Origin: Flavobacteriaceae bacterium UBA5544
GTDB lineage: Bacteria; Bacteroidota; Bacteroidia; Flavobacteriales; Flavobacteriaceae
Length of the DNA: 7,883 nucleotides
Assembly: GCA_002426755.1 (NCBI GenBank)
Contig: DINI01000032.1
Location: 373-8,255 of the forward strand
Direction: 5' to 3'
This document shows, piece after piece, positions 1-6,553 of this stretch (positions are counted from its first letter, which is position 1; every line of letters starts with the position of its first letter). A program made the translations under genes and the position numbers. Below the pieces are notes generated by a model. It saw only the letters and a list, made by a program, of their open reading frames with translations. It searched no databases and was not told the origin of the DNA.

Positions 1-269
1 GCTTTTTTACGACCCTCTAATTCCAGAAATCGTTTGCTTCGTGCTGTTTTTAGAATAGTGCCACCTTTTTGGGTAATTTTTTTTAGTTCGTGAGATTTGA
101 ATGGTATCAAATCACCATCTATCAAACCTTCATACCCTTTTAAAAAACCACTTACTTTAATATCATTCACTTCCGCAGATTTTGCAATAGCATACAATGC
201 AGCGTTCATTCCAGGGCTGTCGCCTCCAGAGGTAAATACACCTATATGTTTGATTTTATTAGTATTCAT
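1..269 (-). CDS. pfkA: 6-phosphofructokinase, N-terminal part (3' end outside window)
   Basis: Catalyses phosphorylation of fructose 6-phosphate to fructose 1,6-bisphosphate in the cytoplasm, the committed step of glycolysis. Only the first 89 codons are present; the gene runs off the left edge. Diagnostic PFK motifs are visible: IGVFTSGGDSPGMNAA at residues 9-24 (nucleotide-binding glycine loop), KGYEGLIDGD at 44-53, and GGTILKTARS at 69-78 with the Arg equivalent to E. coli Arg72, then EGRKK at 85-89. The ATG overlaps the last 11 nt of the upstream hydrolase gene, so translational coupling is likely. The positions matching the E. coli effector-site arginines 21 and 25 are Tyr26 and Lys30, so regulation may differ from the E. 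coli enzyme. The residues that separate ATP- from pyrophosphate-dependent enzymes lie outside the window, so the phosphoryl donor is unproven. Confidence 0.95.
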   Translation of the reverse strand, partial: MNTNKIKHIGVFTSGGDSPGMNAALYAIAKSAEVNDIKVSGFLKGYEGLIDGDLIPFKSHELKKITQKGGTILKTARSKRFLELEGRKK

Positions 270-1176
270 TTAATATTGTTTTTTGTGATTTTTTATCTGA
301 AACCGAAAAATCTTGGACGGTCTTCCATACAAATTCTGCTTCTTTTAGAAAGAACTGATGGTCTCCTTCAGATGAAGTAATTATTTGTGCGTTTTTAAAT
401 TCCCTCGATAATTTTAAGGCATTTTCTAAAGGTGCAGTTGTATCTTTTTCTCCGTGAATAAAAAGCACGTCTTTATCCTTAATTTTCCTTGCCATCGCAT
501 ATAAATTTGTTTTTAAGATGATTCTTTTAAGAGAAAAATAGTAGCTCTGCCAATGATGTTTTTTTGCGTCTTCATAAACTTCGTCAGTAAGATTATCGGG
601 TTTGAAAGCACGCGACATAAAAATGGGATGTATCATACAGATGTATTTCGAGAATTTGCTTGTTGAAATCCTATCCACAAAGGAATGTGTGGACATAACT
701 TTCTTAAACTCATCTGCATCCTTGTAAACAGGTATGCTAATAAAAACGCCTGATTTGAACCAATGACGATGTTTTTCTAAAAGAGCTAATGAAATTATCG
801 CTCCCATAGAATGTCCACCTATTAAAGTTTTTCCATCATTGAATCCTTCCTTGTTTAAAACCAATTCAACGGCTTGCATTTGTATTGAAAGAGAATAATT
901 GCTTCTTGGTTTTGGCGAATCACCAAAACCAAGAAGGTCTATTAGAAGTAAAGAATGTGTTTTTGAAATGCTTTCTAAATTGCGCTTCCAATAATTCAAT
1001 GACCCAGTCAATCCGTGTAGCAAAACAAGTTTGGTTTCACCTGAACCCATTATTTCATAATTCAATAGAGTTTTGTTGGCATCATAGGCTGGTTGCTTAA
1101 CAATCTTATAATGCTGATATCCTGCTATAGCGATAACTGGAAGAATTAAGAATATGGATGTGAATAGTAATGTCAT
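259..1176 (-). CDS. membrane-anchored alpha/beta hydrolase
   Basis: A serine hydrolase of the alpha/beta fold with unknown substrate. Numbering from the chosen ATG (305 aa): residues 1-20 form a hydrophobic signal anchor (MTLLFTSIFLILPVIAIAGY), so the catalytic domain is probably tethered to the membrane. LLHGLTGS around residue 54 carries the oxyanion-hole HG. DLLGFGDSP follows the DxxGFGxS pattern common in epoxide hydrolase, esterase and dehalogenase-like members. GGHSMG is the nucleophile elbow with Ser123, HGEKD supplies the likely acid Asp245, and GDHQFF the likely base His273, so the triad looks intact. A TTG 18 nt further upstream (at 1194) is in frame and would give 311 aa; the ATG at 1176 is preferred because TTG starts are rare and the hydrophobic segment then begins at the N-terminus. 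It lies between aldolase (43-nt gap) and pfkA (11-nt overlap). Its link to glycolysis is not evident from sequence. Confidence 0.9.
   Translation of the reverse strand: MTLLFTSIFLILPVIAIAGYQHYKIVKQPAYDANKTLLNYEIMGSGETKLVLLHGLTGSLNYWKRNLESISKTHSLLLIDLLGFGDSPKPRSNYSLSIQMQAVELVLNKEGFNDGKTLIGGHSMGAIISLALLEKHRHWFKSGVFISIPVYKDADEFKKVMSTHSFVDRISTSKFSKYICMIHPIFMSRAFKPDNLTDEVYEDAKKHHWQSYYFSLKRIILKTNLYAMARKIKDKDVLFIHGEKDTTAPLENALKLSREFKNAQIITSSEGDHQFFLKEAEFVWKTVQDFSVSDKKSQKTILNEY
902..936. repeat. perfect 14-bp inverted repeat (hairpin) inside the hydrolase gene
   Basis: Arms at 902-915 (CTTCTTGGTTTTGG) and 923-936 (CCAAAACCAAGAAG) are exact reverse complements separated by 7 nt. In the minus-strand transcript a U-G wobble could extend the stem to 15 bp with a 5-nt loop. 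It falls in the codons for the DLLGFGDSPKPR segment of the hydrolase. No U-tract follows on the transcript side, so it does not look like an intrinsic terminator. It could affect translation or mRNA processing, or be a coincidence of codon choice. Confidence 0.75.
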
Positions 1177-1219
1177 TATTAAAATATGAATCAATTTTTA
1201 AATTTATTCCATTTGTTAA

Positions 1220-2281
1220 CTATGCAATATTGATAGTATCATCCAAATAGACATTCTGCACGGCTTTGATTAACGCAACTCCTTCACCAAAAGGTTTTTG
1301 AAATGCTTTCCGTCCCATTATCAAACCAGAACCTCCCGCTCTTTTATTGATGACAGCTGTCGTAACTGCTTCAACCAAATCTGACTCACCTTTTGAGCCA
1401 CCACCTGAATTTATCAAACCTATTTTTCCCATATAGCAATTGGCTACTTGCAATCTGCATAGGTCAATAGGATGGTCTGTTGTAAGTGTTTCATACATTT
1501 TATCATCATATTTACCAAAACCTATCTCTTTGAAACCAAAGTTGTTTGTAGGTAATTTTTGCTTAATAATATCTGCCTGAATGGTTACTCCTAAATGATT
1601 GGCTTGTCCCGTAACATCGGCAGCTGCGTGGTAATCTTCTTTTTCGGTTTTAAAAGCTTCATTGCGCAGATAGCACCATAAAATGGTAGCCATTCCTAAA
1701 TTATGGGCTTCTTCAAAAGCTTCAGCTATTTCTTTTAGCTGTCTGTTACTTTCCTCTGAACCAAAATAGATAGTTGCACCCACGGCAATTGCTCCCATAT
1801 CCCAAGCCGATTTTACCTTGCCAAAGAGCGTTTGGTCATATTTATTGGGATAGGTAAGAAGTTCATTGTGGTTGATTTTTACAATGAATGGTATTTTGTG
1901 CGCGTATTTTCGAGCGTTCAGCCCTAAAACACCAAAGGTGGACGCTACACCATTGCAACCAGCCTCAATGGCGAGTTTTATGATATTCTCTGGGTCAAAA
2001 TAATCTGGATTTTTATAAAAAGAAAAAGCTGCACTATGCTCGATGCCTTGGTCAACAGGCAGAATGCTCAAGTAGCCTGTTCCCCCAAGATTTCCGTGGT
2101 TGTACAACTGTGCGAGGCTTCGCAGTACTTGTGGATTTCTGTTACTATTTAGAAATACTTTTTCAAGACTGTTCTTGCTTGGGGTTAGAAGTTCATCCTT
2201 CGTGATTTTTTCACAAACGTGTTCTAAATAGAAAGATGACTTCTTTCCTAATAGTTCTATGATATTTTTTTCTGTTTTCAT
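1220..2281 (-). CDS. fbaB: class I fructose-bisphosphate aldolase (DhnA/FbaB type)
   Basis: Cleaves fructose 1,6-bisphosphate to dihydroxyacetone phosphate and glyceraldehyde 3-phosphate through a Schiff base, without a metal. At 353 aa it is nearly the length of E. coli FbaB (350 aa) and I can align it by memory over the whole chain without large gaps. Shared blocks include GTGYLSILPVDQG at 67-79, YFDPENI at 94-100, AIEAGCN at 104-110, GAIAVGATIYFGSEES at 163-178, GQANHL at 225-230, NCYMG at 281-285, INSGGGSKGE at 290-299 and VINKRAGGSG at 310-319. The Schiff-base lysine is expected at Lys240 in ADIIKQK, matching the E. coli catalytic lysine in ADIVKQK. The gene starts 11 nt after the GAPDH stop, so the two are almost certainly co-transcribed. 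Its product GAP is the substrate of that GAPDH. ATG at 2281 is the natural start; the upstream leader is A-rich with no Shine-Dalgarno. Confidence 0.96.
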   Translation of the reverse strand: MKTEKNIIELLGKKSSFYLEHVCEKITKDELLTPSKNSLEKVFLNSNRNPQVLRSLAQLYNHGNLGGTGYLSILPVDQGIEHSAAFSFYKNPDYFDPENIIKLAIEAGCNGVASTFGVLGLNARKYAHKIPFIVKINHNELLTYPNKYDQTLFGKVKSAWDMGAIAVGATIYFGSEESNRQLKEIAEAFEEAHNLGMATILWCYLRNEAFKTEKEDYHAAADVTGQANHLGVTIQADIIKQKLPTNNFGFKEIGFGKYDDKMYETLTTDHPIDLCRLQVANCYMGKIGLINSGGGSKGESDLVEAVTTAVINKRAGGSGLIMGRKAFQKPFGEGVALIKAVQNVYLDDTINIA

Positions 2282-2292
2282 TTTATGTTGAA

Positions 2293-3306
2293 TTAATGAA
2301 TTCCTAAACTGTCATTGGTTTTGACAATGGATTTTTCTGCACCTGTTTCAATTCCCGTAAGTGCCCTAATGGCATCAATCGTTTCAGGGATTACAATAGC
2401 TTGATTATCTACTACATAAGCGTAAAAAAGCTCGTCTCCAACAACCTTCAGCATATCTTCCCAAAGCGCAACTTCATACATATCGCCCCAAGGTCTTCCC
2501 ATATCCAAAAACATTTCCTTAATAGTGTTGTTAGAAACCAAGCCTTGGTCATAGCGTATCAGCTTAATTCTGCTGGATGTTTTAAAGGCATTAAGCACTT
2601 CTTCTTTCGTGGCTTGCTTCTTTAACTTCACGTTCCAATAGTGCATATGGCTCAATGTCTCTGGAACTTTTACTGCGGATGTGATAACATCGAGTTCGGG
2701 GTCGACACTTTTGGCATCAGGACCTTGATGGCTCGGAATATCTTTTTCTGGAACCATTGTGTTCATAATTCCGCCCAAATGACTTTCCCAAGGGTCTGTT
2801 GCTCTTCTTAAGAGTGTTCCTCTAGCATAATCCAATAAACCAGCTCTTTTTAGAGCGGTCAATGTTCTTAAGATAGAGGTGGTATTGCAGGAAACTACAC
2901 GTGTTGCATTTAGATTTAACGCAGATTTATAATTGTTTTCCGCACTAAAGGAATGACCCGTGGTCTCGTGCTTTTCCCCTCCCTGTAAGATAAATTTTAT
3001 CCTAATTTCTTTATAAACTTTCACGTTCTGTGCTGCAATTTTTTTTGGGGTACAGTCCACAACTAAATCTACCTCTTTCAAAAGGTCTTGCATATTTCCT
3101 TTGACATCGATGCCAGCATTTGCCATTGTAACAGCTGCTTCTTGAGTGGCTGCATAGATATCGTACTCTTTTCTCACCGCATTTTGAATGCGCCAATCAC
3201 TAATGATATCACACACACCCGAAAGTTTCATATCATCTTGAAGATTGACGGCATCAGCTACTCTTTTTCCGATGACACCATATCCTATAACTGCTATATT
3301 TTTCAT
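2293..3306 (-). CDS. gap: type II (archaeal-type) glyceraldehyde-3-phosphate dehydrogenase
   Basis: Oxidises glyceraldehyde 3-phosphate to 1,3-bisphosphoglycerate with NAD(P)+. The protein (337 aa) follows the archaeal GAPDH family, not bacterial GapA. It opens with the Rossmann loop IGYGVIGKRVADAV at 7-20, then FILQGGEK at 105-112, the catalytic loop SCNTTSILRTL at 139-149 with nucleophile Cys140, LLRRATDP at 165-172 (archaeal xRRAxDP), PSHQGPDAK at 191-199, and LSHMH at 218-222 with the probable base His220. MGRPWGDMYEVALWE (269-283) and PETIDAIRALTG (307-318) match the archaeal C-terminal signatures. Asp33 stands at the end of the second beta strand where archaeal NADP-using enzymes usually have Lys, which favours NAD+ (inference). 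It sits 14 nt after the permease stop and 11 nt before aldolase. Full length, no disruption. Bacterial type II GAPDHs are uncommon, so acquisition by horizontal transfer at some point is plausible. Confidence 0.95.
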   Translation of the reverse strand: MKNIAVIGYGVIGKRVADAVNLQDDMKLSGVCDIISDWRIQNAVRKEYDIYAATQEAAVTMANAGIDVKGNMQDLLKEVDLVVDCTPKKIAAQNVKVYKEIRIKFILQGGEKHETTGHSFSAENNYKSALNLNATRVVSCNTTSILRTLTALKRAGLLDYARGTLLRRATDPWESHLGGIMNTMVPEKDIPSHQGPDAKSVDPELDVITSAVKVPETLSHMHYWNVKLKKQATKEEVLNAFKTSSRIKLIRYDQGLVSNNTIKEMFLDMGRPWGDMYEVALWEDMLKVVGDELFYAYVVDNQAIVIPETIDAIRALTGIETGAEKSIVKTNDSLGIH

Positions 3307-3320
3307 ATAAATTGAATTTA

Positions 3321-4679
3321 TTAATTATGTTTTGTTTTTATATTACTTGTTACTTCCATTCCCATCGGCATATTTCCCTCATCATCTGTATGTGAAATCA
3401 TAAAAAGCCGTTCCGCAACAATGATTAGAATAATCCCAATTGCCGCTACGATAAGCACCAATGGGTCGTTCAGATATTTTATATAAAGAAATGCTGAAAG
3501 CACCGCAACATCCATCACAATGGCTATTAATGGAATGATTGGCAGAAAATCCACTTCTTTTTTTAGGTGGCGAAAAAGTCCCCAATGGATAGCAATATCC
3601 ATAATGAGGTAAAAAATAGCCCCAATGGAAGCAATCCTTGTTAAATCAAACAACACGGTCAGTAAAATAGCCAGTGAAACCGTGAATATGAGGGCAGGGT
3701 TTTTAAGATTCCCCATTCTTTTTAGGGACGGCACTTGCTTCATATTGCTCAACATCGCCAACAAGCGTGAGGCCGAAAACACACTTGCTATAACACCAGA
3801 AAAGGTTGCTATAATGGCTATTGCTATGGTAATCCAAGAACCCCATTCCCCAAAAATGGGTTGTGCCGCCGCTGCCAAGGCGTAATCCTTTGCTTCGATT
3901 ATTTCTGGGATAGTTAAACCTCCAGCAACAGCCAGTGCCAAGGCTACATAAATAATCGTGCAAATAAGAATGGAAATAATAATAGAACGTCCAAGGTTCT
4001 TATGTGGATTTTTAATATCACCTCCCTGATTTGTAATAGTAGTGAATCCCTTATAGGCAAGGATTGCCAACGCCAATGCAGCAATAAAAGCGAACCCTTG
4101 TGGCAACGTTTCCGTATTTCTTGGAATATAATTTCCTGTAATATCTGCGAATCCGGAAGCTATAAGTCCCGCAATGGCGAGCAATGCAATACCTACAACT
4201 TTGATAATTGCTGTAAAGGTGGCTGTTGCGCCAATAACTTTGTTTCCTAAAATATTGATGATGTAAGCTGTTACCAATAGCAGAATCCCGAGAATGGATG
4301 CGTAACCAGCCAAACTTTCTGGGAACAGCCGAAGCGTATATGCTCCAAAAGTGCCCGCCACCAAGCTTTCTGAAACCACCATTGAGACATACATCAACAA
4401 AGAAAAGACCCCTGTCGTAGTGCCAGGGCCATAGGATTTGTTCAAGAATTTAACAACGCCTCCAGAAGATGGAAAAGCATTTGAAAACTTCACATAGGAA
4501 TATGAACTGAAACCAACCACAATGGCACCAGCTATAAAAGCAACCGGAAATAAATCACCTACCAATTCAGCTATTTGTCCCATAAGGACAAATATTCCAG
4601 CACCAATCATAACCCCAGTACCGAGAGATATGGAACCTATTAGAGAAAGCTTATTATTTTTAACTGTGGTGTCTTTCAT
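3321..4679 (-). CDS. APC-family amino acid permease
   Basis: A polytopic inner-membrane transporter of the amino acid-polyamine-organocation superfamily (452 aa, typical length), with about 12 hydrophobic segments. The first helix carries the unwound substrate-binding motif GTGVMIGAGIFVLMG (20-34), the hallmark of the family. FPSSGG at 69-74 is the conserved loop after helix 2, and helix 6 has ILAYKGFTTITNQGGDI (206-222) followed by KNPHKNLGRSI, also characteristic. Segments near 129-145, 153-177, 231-253, 281-305, 330-345, 350-370, 379-399 and 405-425 complete the fold. The C-terminal tail (about 428-452) is hydrophilic and cytoplasmic. Substrate cannot be read from sequence; amino acids or a polyamine are the family expectation. 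The gene starts only 7 nt after the NDH-2 stop and ends 14 nt before the GAPDH start, so it is embedded in the operon despite having no obvious glycolytic role. Confidence 0.92.
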   Translation of the reverse strand: MKDTTVKNNKLSLIGSISLGTGVMIGAGIFVLMGQIAELVGDLFPVAFIAGAIVVGFSSYSYVKFSNAFPSSGGVVKFLNKSYGPGTTTGVFSLLMYVSMVVSESLVAGTFGAYTLRLFPESLAGYASILGILLLVTAYIINILGNKVIGATATFTAIIKVVGIALLAIAGLIASGFADITGNYIPRNTETLPQGFAFIAALALAILAYKGFTTITNQGGDIKNPHKNLGRSIIISILICTIIYVALALAVAGGLTIPEIIEAKDYALAAAAQPIFGEWGSWITIAIAIIATFSGVIASVFSASRLLAMLSNMKQVPSLKRMGNLKNPALIFTVSLAILLTVLFDLTRIASIGAIFYLIMDIAIHWGLFRHLKKEVDFLPIIPLIAIVMDVAVLSAFLYIKYLNDPLVLIVAAIGIILIIVAERLFMISHTDDEGNMPMGMEVTSNIKTKHN

Positions 4680-4686
4680 TATTATA

Positions 4687-6042
4687 TTATTTCTTCGGAT
4701 TATTCACAGAAGATTTAGGTTTAAAATTTCTAATAATCAGGCGGTTGCTCTTTTCGTAAGTGAAATAGCTTACCGCCCAATTAAAACCAACCATCAATCT
4801 ATTTCTAAATCCGCTTATTGACATCAAATGCACAATAGACCATAACAACCAAGCGAAATAACCTGCAAACTTGAATTTACCCAAATCAGCTACTGCTTTT
4901 CGTTTACCAACGGTCGCCAACGAACCTTTATCTTTATATTCGAAAGGCTTTACGGCTTCATCATTAATAATTTTCAATAATGAATTACCCAAATATTTCC
5001 CTTGTTGAATAGCCGTCTGTGCTACTTGTGGATGTCCTTTTGGCGTTTCATTTGTAATTATAGCCGCTATATCGCCTATGGCAAAAATGTTTTCGTAACC
5101 TTCTACCATTAAAAATGAGCCCGTTCTTATACGGTTGCCTTTTACCACGTGTTTTTCATCGATACCTTTTGGGAACTGTCCTTTTACACCTGCTGTCCAG
5201 ATTAGGTTTTTGGCAAAAATGGTTTTCCCACTTTTGGTTGTGACTATTGACCCGTCATAATCGCTTACCGATTCATTGAATAGTACCTTTACATCCAAGT
5301 CCTTCAAATATTTCAGGGTTTTTGTAGAGGCTTTTTCAGACATTGTACTTAACAATTCATCAATGGCCTCAATCAAATAAATGTTCATTATAGAAGAAGG
5401 GTACTCTGGATAATCCTTCGGTAGAATGTATTTACAGAATTCTGCCAAAGCTCCTGCCATTTCTACCCCAGCAGGACCACCACCAACGATAACGAAATTT
5501 GTCAGGGCATCACGTTCATCATCATCACAGGTTATGGCTGCCTGTTCCAGATTTTGCAACATCAGATGGCGGATGTTTAGGGAATCACGAATATCCTTCA
5601 TCCCCAAGCTGTTTTGCTCAACGTTTTCCATACCAAAGAAATTGGTAGTTGTTCCGGTTGCCAAAACCAAATAATCATATTCAACTGTTCCTTTATCTGT
5701 GACAATTATATTTGATGAGGCTTGAATTTCTTCCACTTCTGCCAAACGGAATACCACGTTTTTATATCCATTAAATTGTTTTCTGAAAGGAAAAACAATG
5801 CTGTCCGGTTCCAGGGCACTTGTAGCTACTTGATAAAGCAAAGGCTGAAACTGATGGAAATTATTTTTGTCAATAAGGATAACTTGAATTTCTTTGTGTT
5901 TCAGTTTTTCTGTCAATGCCAAACCTGCAAACCCACCGCCAATGATAACTACACGCGGTAAGTCAGAATCTGGAAGGCATATTGTCTCTGTTACCTTACA
6001 AGCAGATTCTTCTGCATTATTATTTGAGTAATTGACGTTCAT
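4687..6042 (-). CDS. ndh: type II NADH:quinone oxidoreductase (NDH-2), NAD(P)/FAD-dependent oxidoreductase
   Basis: Non-proton-pumping NADH dehydrogenase that passes electrons from NADH through FAD to the quinone pool at the cytoplasmic face of the membrane. The 451-aa protein has the two-dinucleotide-binding-domain fold. FAD binding: VVIIGGGFAGLALTEKL at 31-47, and IFAIGDIA at 319-326. NADH binding: FVIVGGGPAGVEMAGALAEF at 183-202, with Glu225 in IYLIEA where an acidic residue favours NADH over NADPH. AQTAIQQG at 341-348 is the quinone-site AQxAxQxG motif that identifies NDH-2. The C-terminal part from about 394 (YFAWLLWSIVHL, NWAVSYFTYE) is the membrane-associated region. About 29 residues precede the Rossmann fold, longer than usual, with Cys15 and Cys22 in it. 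It follows the stress-protein gene by 33 nt and precedes the permease by 7 nt. A role in reoxidising NADH from the GAPDH of the same operon is inferred. Confidence 0.94.
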   Translation of the reverse strand: MNVNYSNNNAEESACKVTETICLPDSDLPRVVIIGGGFAGLALTEKLKHKEIQVILIDKNNFHQFQPLLYQVATSALEPDSIVFPFRKQFNGYKNVVFRLAEVEEIQASSNIIVTDKGTVEYDYLVLATGTTTNFFGMENVEQNSLGMKDIRDSLNIRHLMLQNLEQAAITCDDDERDALTNFVIVGGGPAGVEMAGALAEFCKYILPKDYPEYPSSIMNIYLIEAIDELLSTMSEKASTKTLKYLKDLDVKVLFNESVSDYDGSIVTTKSGKTIFAKNLIWTAGVKGQFPKGIDEKHVVKGNRIRTGSFLMVEGYENIFAIGDIAAIITNETPKGHPQVAQTAIQQGKYLGNSLLKIINDEAVKPFEYKDKGSLATVGKRKAVADLGKFKFAGYFAWLLWSIVHLMSISGFRNRLMVGFNWAVSYFTYEKSNRLIIRNFKPKSSVNNPKK

Positions 6043-6075
6043 ATTTGGTTTTTATATCATTGGTGTTGGCCATAG

Positions 6076-6537
6076 TTACTTTGAGTCCTTGTCTTTTACA
6101 ATCATTACTGAACATTTGGCGTGTGTTGCTAAATACTGTGAAACAGAACCCAATAAAAGACGTGAAAATGCTCCTTGCCCTTGAGAGCCGACTACGATTA
6201 AATCTGCATCAAACGACTCTGCTTTTTCTAAAATCTCCTTTTTTGGAAGCCCACTGACCACGCTTGTTGTTATTGCAATCGAACTATTTTTTTCAGATAT
6301 GATTATTACAGCATCGGAAACAATTTTTTCTCCCAATTTTTCTGCATTGGCTATAAATTCTCGATAATAGACGTCAAGAGTGTCCGTTGTTGAAATGAGC
6401 TCTGGCGTTGACATCGCTGGATGCTCATAAACGTTTATTATACTAATTTCACTATCCTGTGGTAATGAAAATTTTGCAAGTTCCTTAACAGCCACTTTAC
6501 TAAACTCTGAACCGTCTATTGCTAATACTATCTTCAT
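6076..6537 (-). CDS. universal stress protein, ATP-binding UspA family
   Basis: A cytoplasmic single-domain universal stress protein of 153 aa, the standard size for one Usp domain. It opens with KIVLAIDGSEFSKVAV (2-17), the usual first strand and nucleotide-contacting Asp8. The ATP-binding signature G-2x-G-9x-G-(S/T) is complete at GSQGQGAFSRLLLGS (117-131), so this is an ATP-binding type member. The last strand is CSVMIVKDK (142-150). Usp proteins of this type are commonly induced under growth arrest, oxygen or energy limitation; the biochemical role is usually unknown. It starts 16 nt after the lycopene-cyclase-domain gene and is followed by NDH-2 after 33 nt, the largest gap on the right side of the operon. 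Its presence is the main hint that the operon belongs to a stress or energy-limitation response (inference). Confidence 0.95.
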   Translation of the reverse strand: MKIVLAIDGSEFSKVAVKELAKFSLPQDSEISIINVYEHPAMSTPELISTTDTLDVYYREFIANAEKLGEKIVSDAVIIISEKNSSIAITTSVVSGLPKKEILEKAESFDADLIVVGSQGQGAFSRLLLGSVSQYLATHAKCSVMIVKDKDSK

Positions 6538-6553
6538 TTTATTTAGTTTTAAA

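Noticed and set aside
885..1100. Plus-strand open frame of 71 codons
   Set aside because: It lies wholly antisense to the hydrolase gene, has no recognisable domain and part of its frame is the inverted-repeat sequence; it is a shadow.
1177..1194. TTG start at 1194 for the hydrolase
   Set aside because: In frame but a rare start codon; the ATG at 1176 puts the hydrophobic anchor at the N-terminus. Not excluded, only less likely.
3011..3196. Minus-strand open frame of 61 codons inside gap
   Set aside because: It is a shifted frame of the GAPDH gene, Cys/Lys/Arg-rich and low in hydrophobic pattern, with the true frame carrying all family motifs.
3842..3860. 6-bp inverted repeat CCCATT/AATGGG with 7-nt spacer in the permease gene
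   Set aside because: Too short to be meaningful; such repeats are expected by chance.
3625..3885. Plus-strand open frame of 86 codons inside the permease gene
   Set aside because: Antisense shadow of a membrane-protein gene; no family resemblance and no independent start signal.
4522..4821. Plus-strand open frame of 99 codons across the permease/NDH-2 junction
   Set aside because: It spans two well-supported minus-strand genes and their 7-nt junction; a chance frame.
6043..6075. 33-nt gap before ndh, checked for an internal promoter (Bacteroidota TTTG / TAnnTTTG type)
   Set aside because: No convincing match to either element was seen, and the gap is too short to hold both with the usual spacing plus a leader.
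6045..6257. Plus-strand open frame of 70 codons antisense to the stress protein
   Set aside because: No motif and complete overlap with a Usp gene whose ATP-binding signature is intact.
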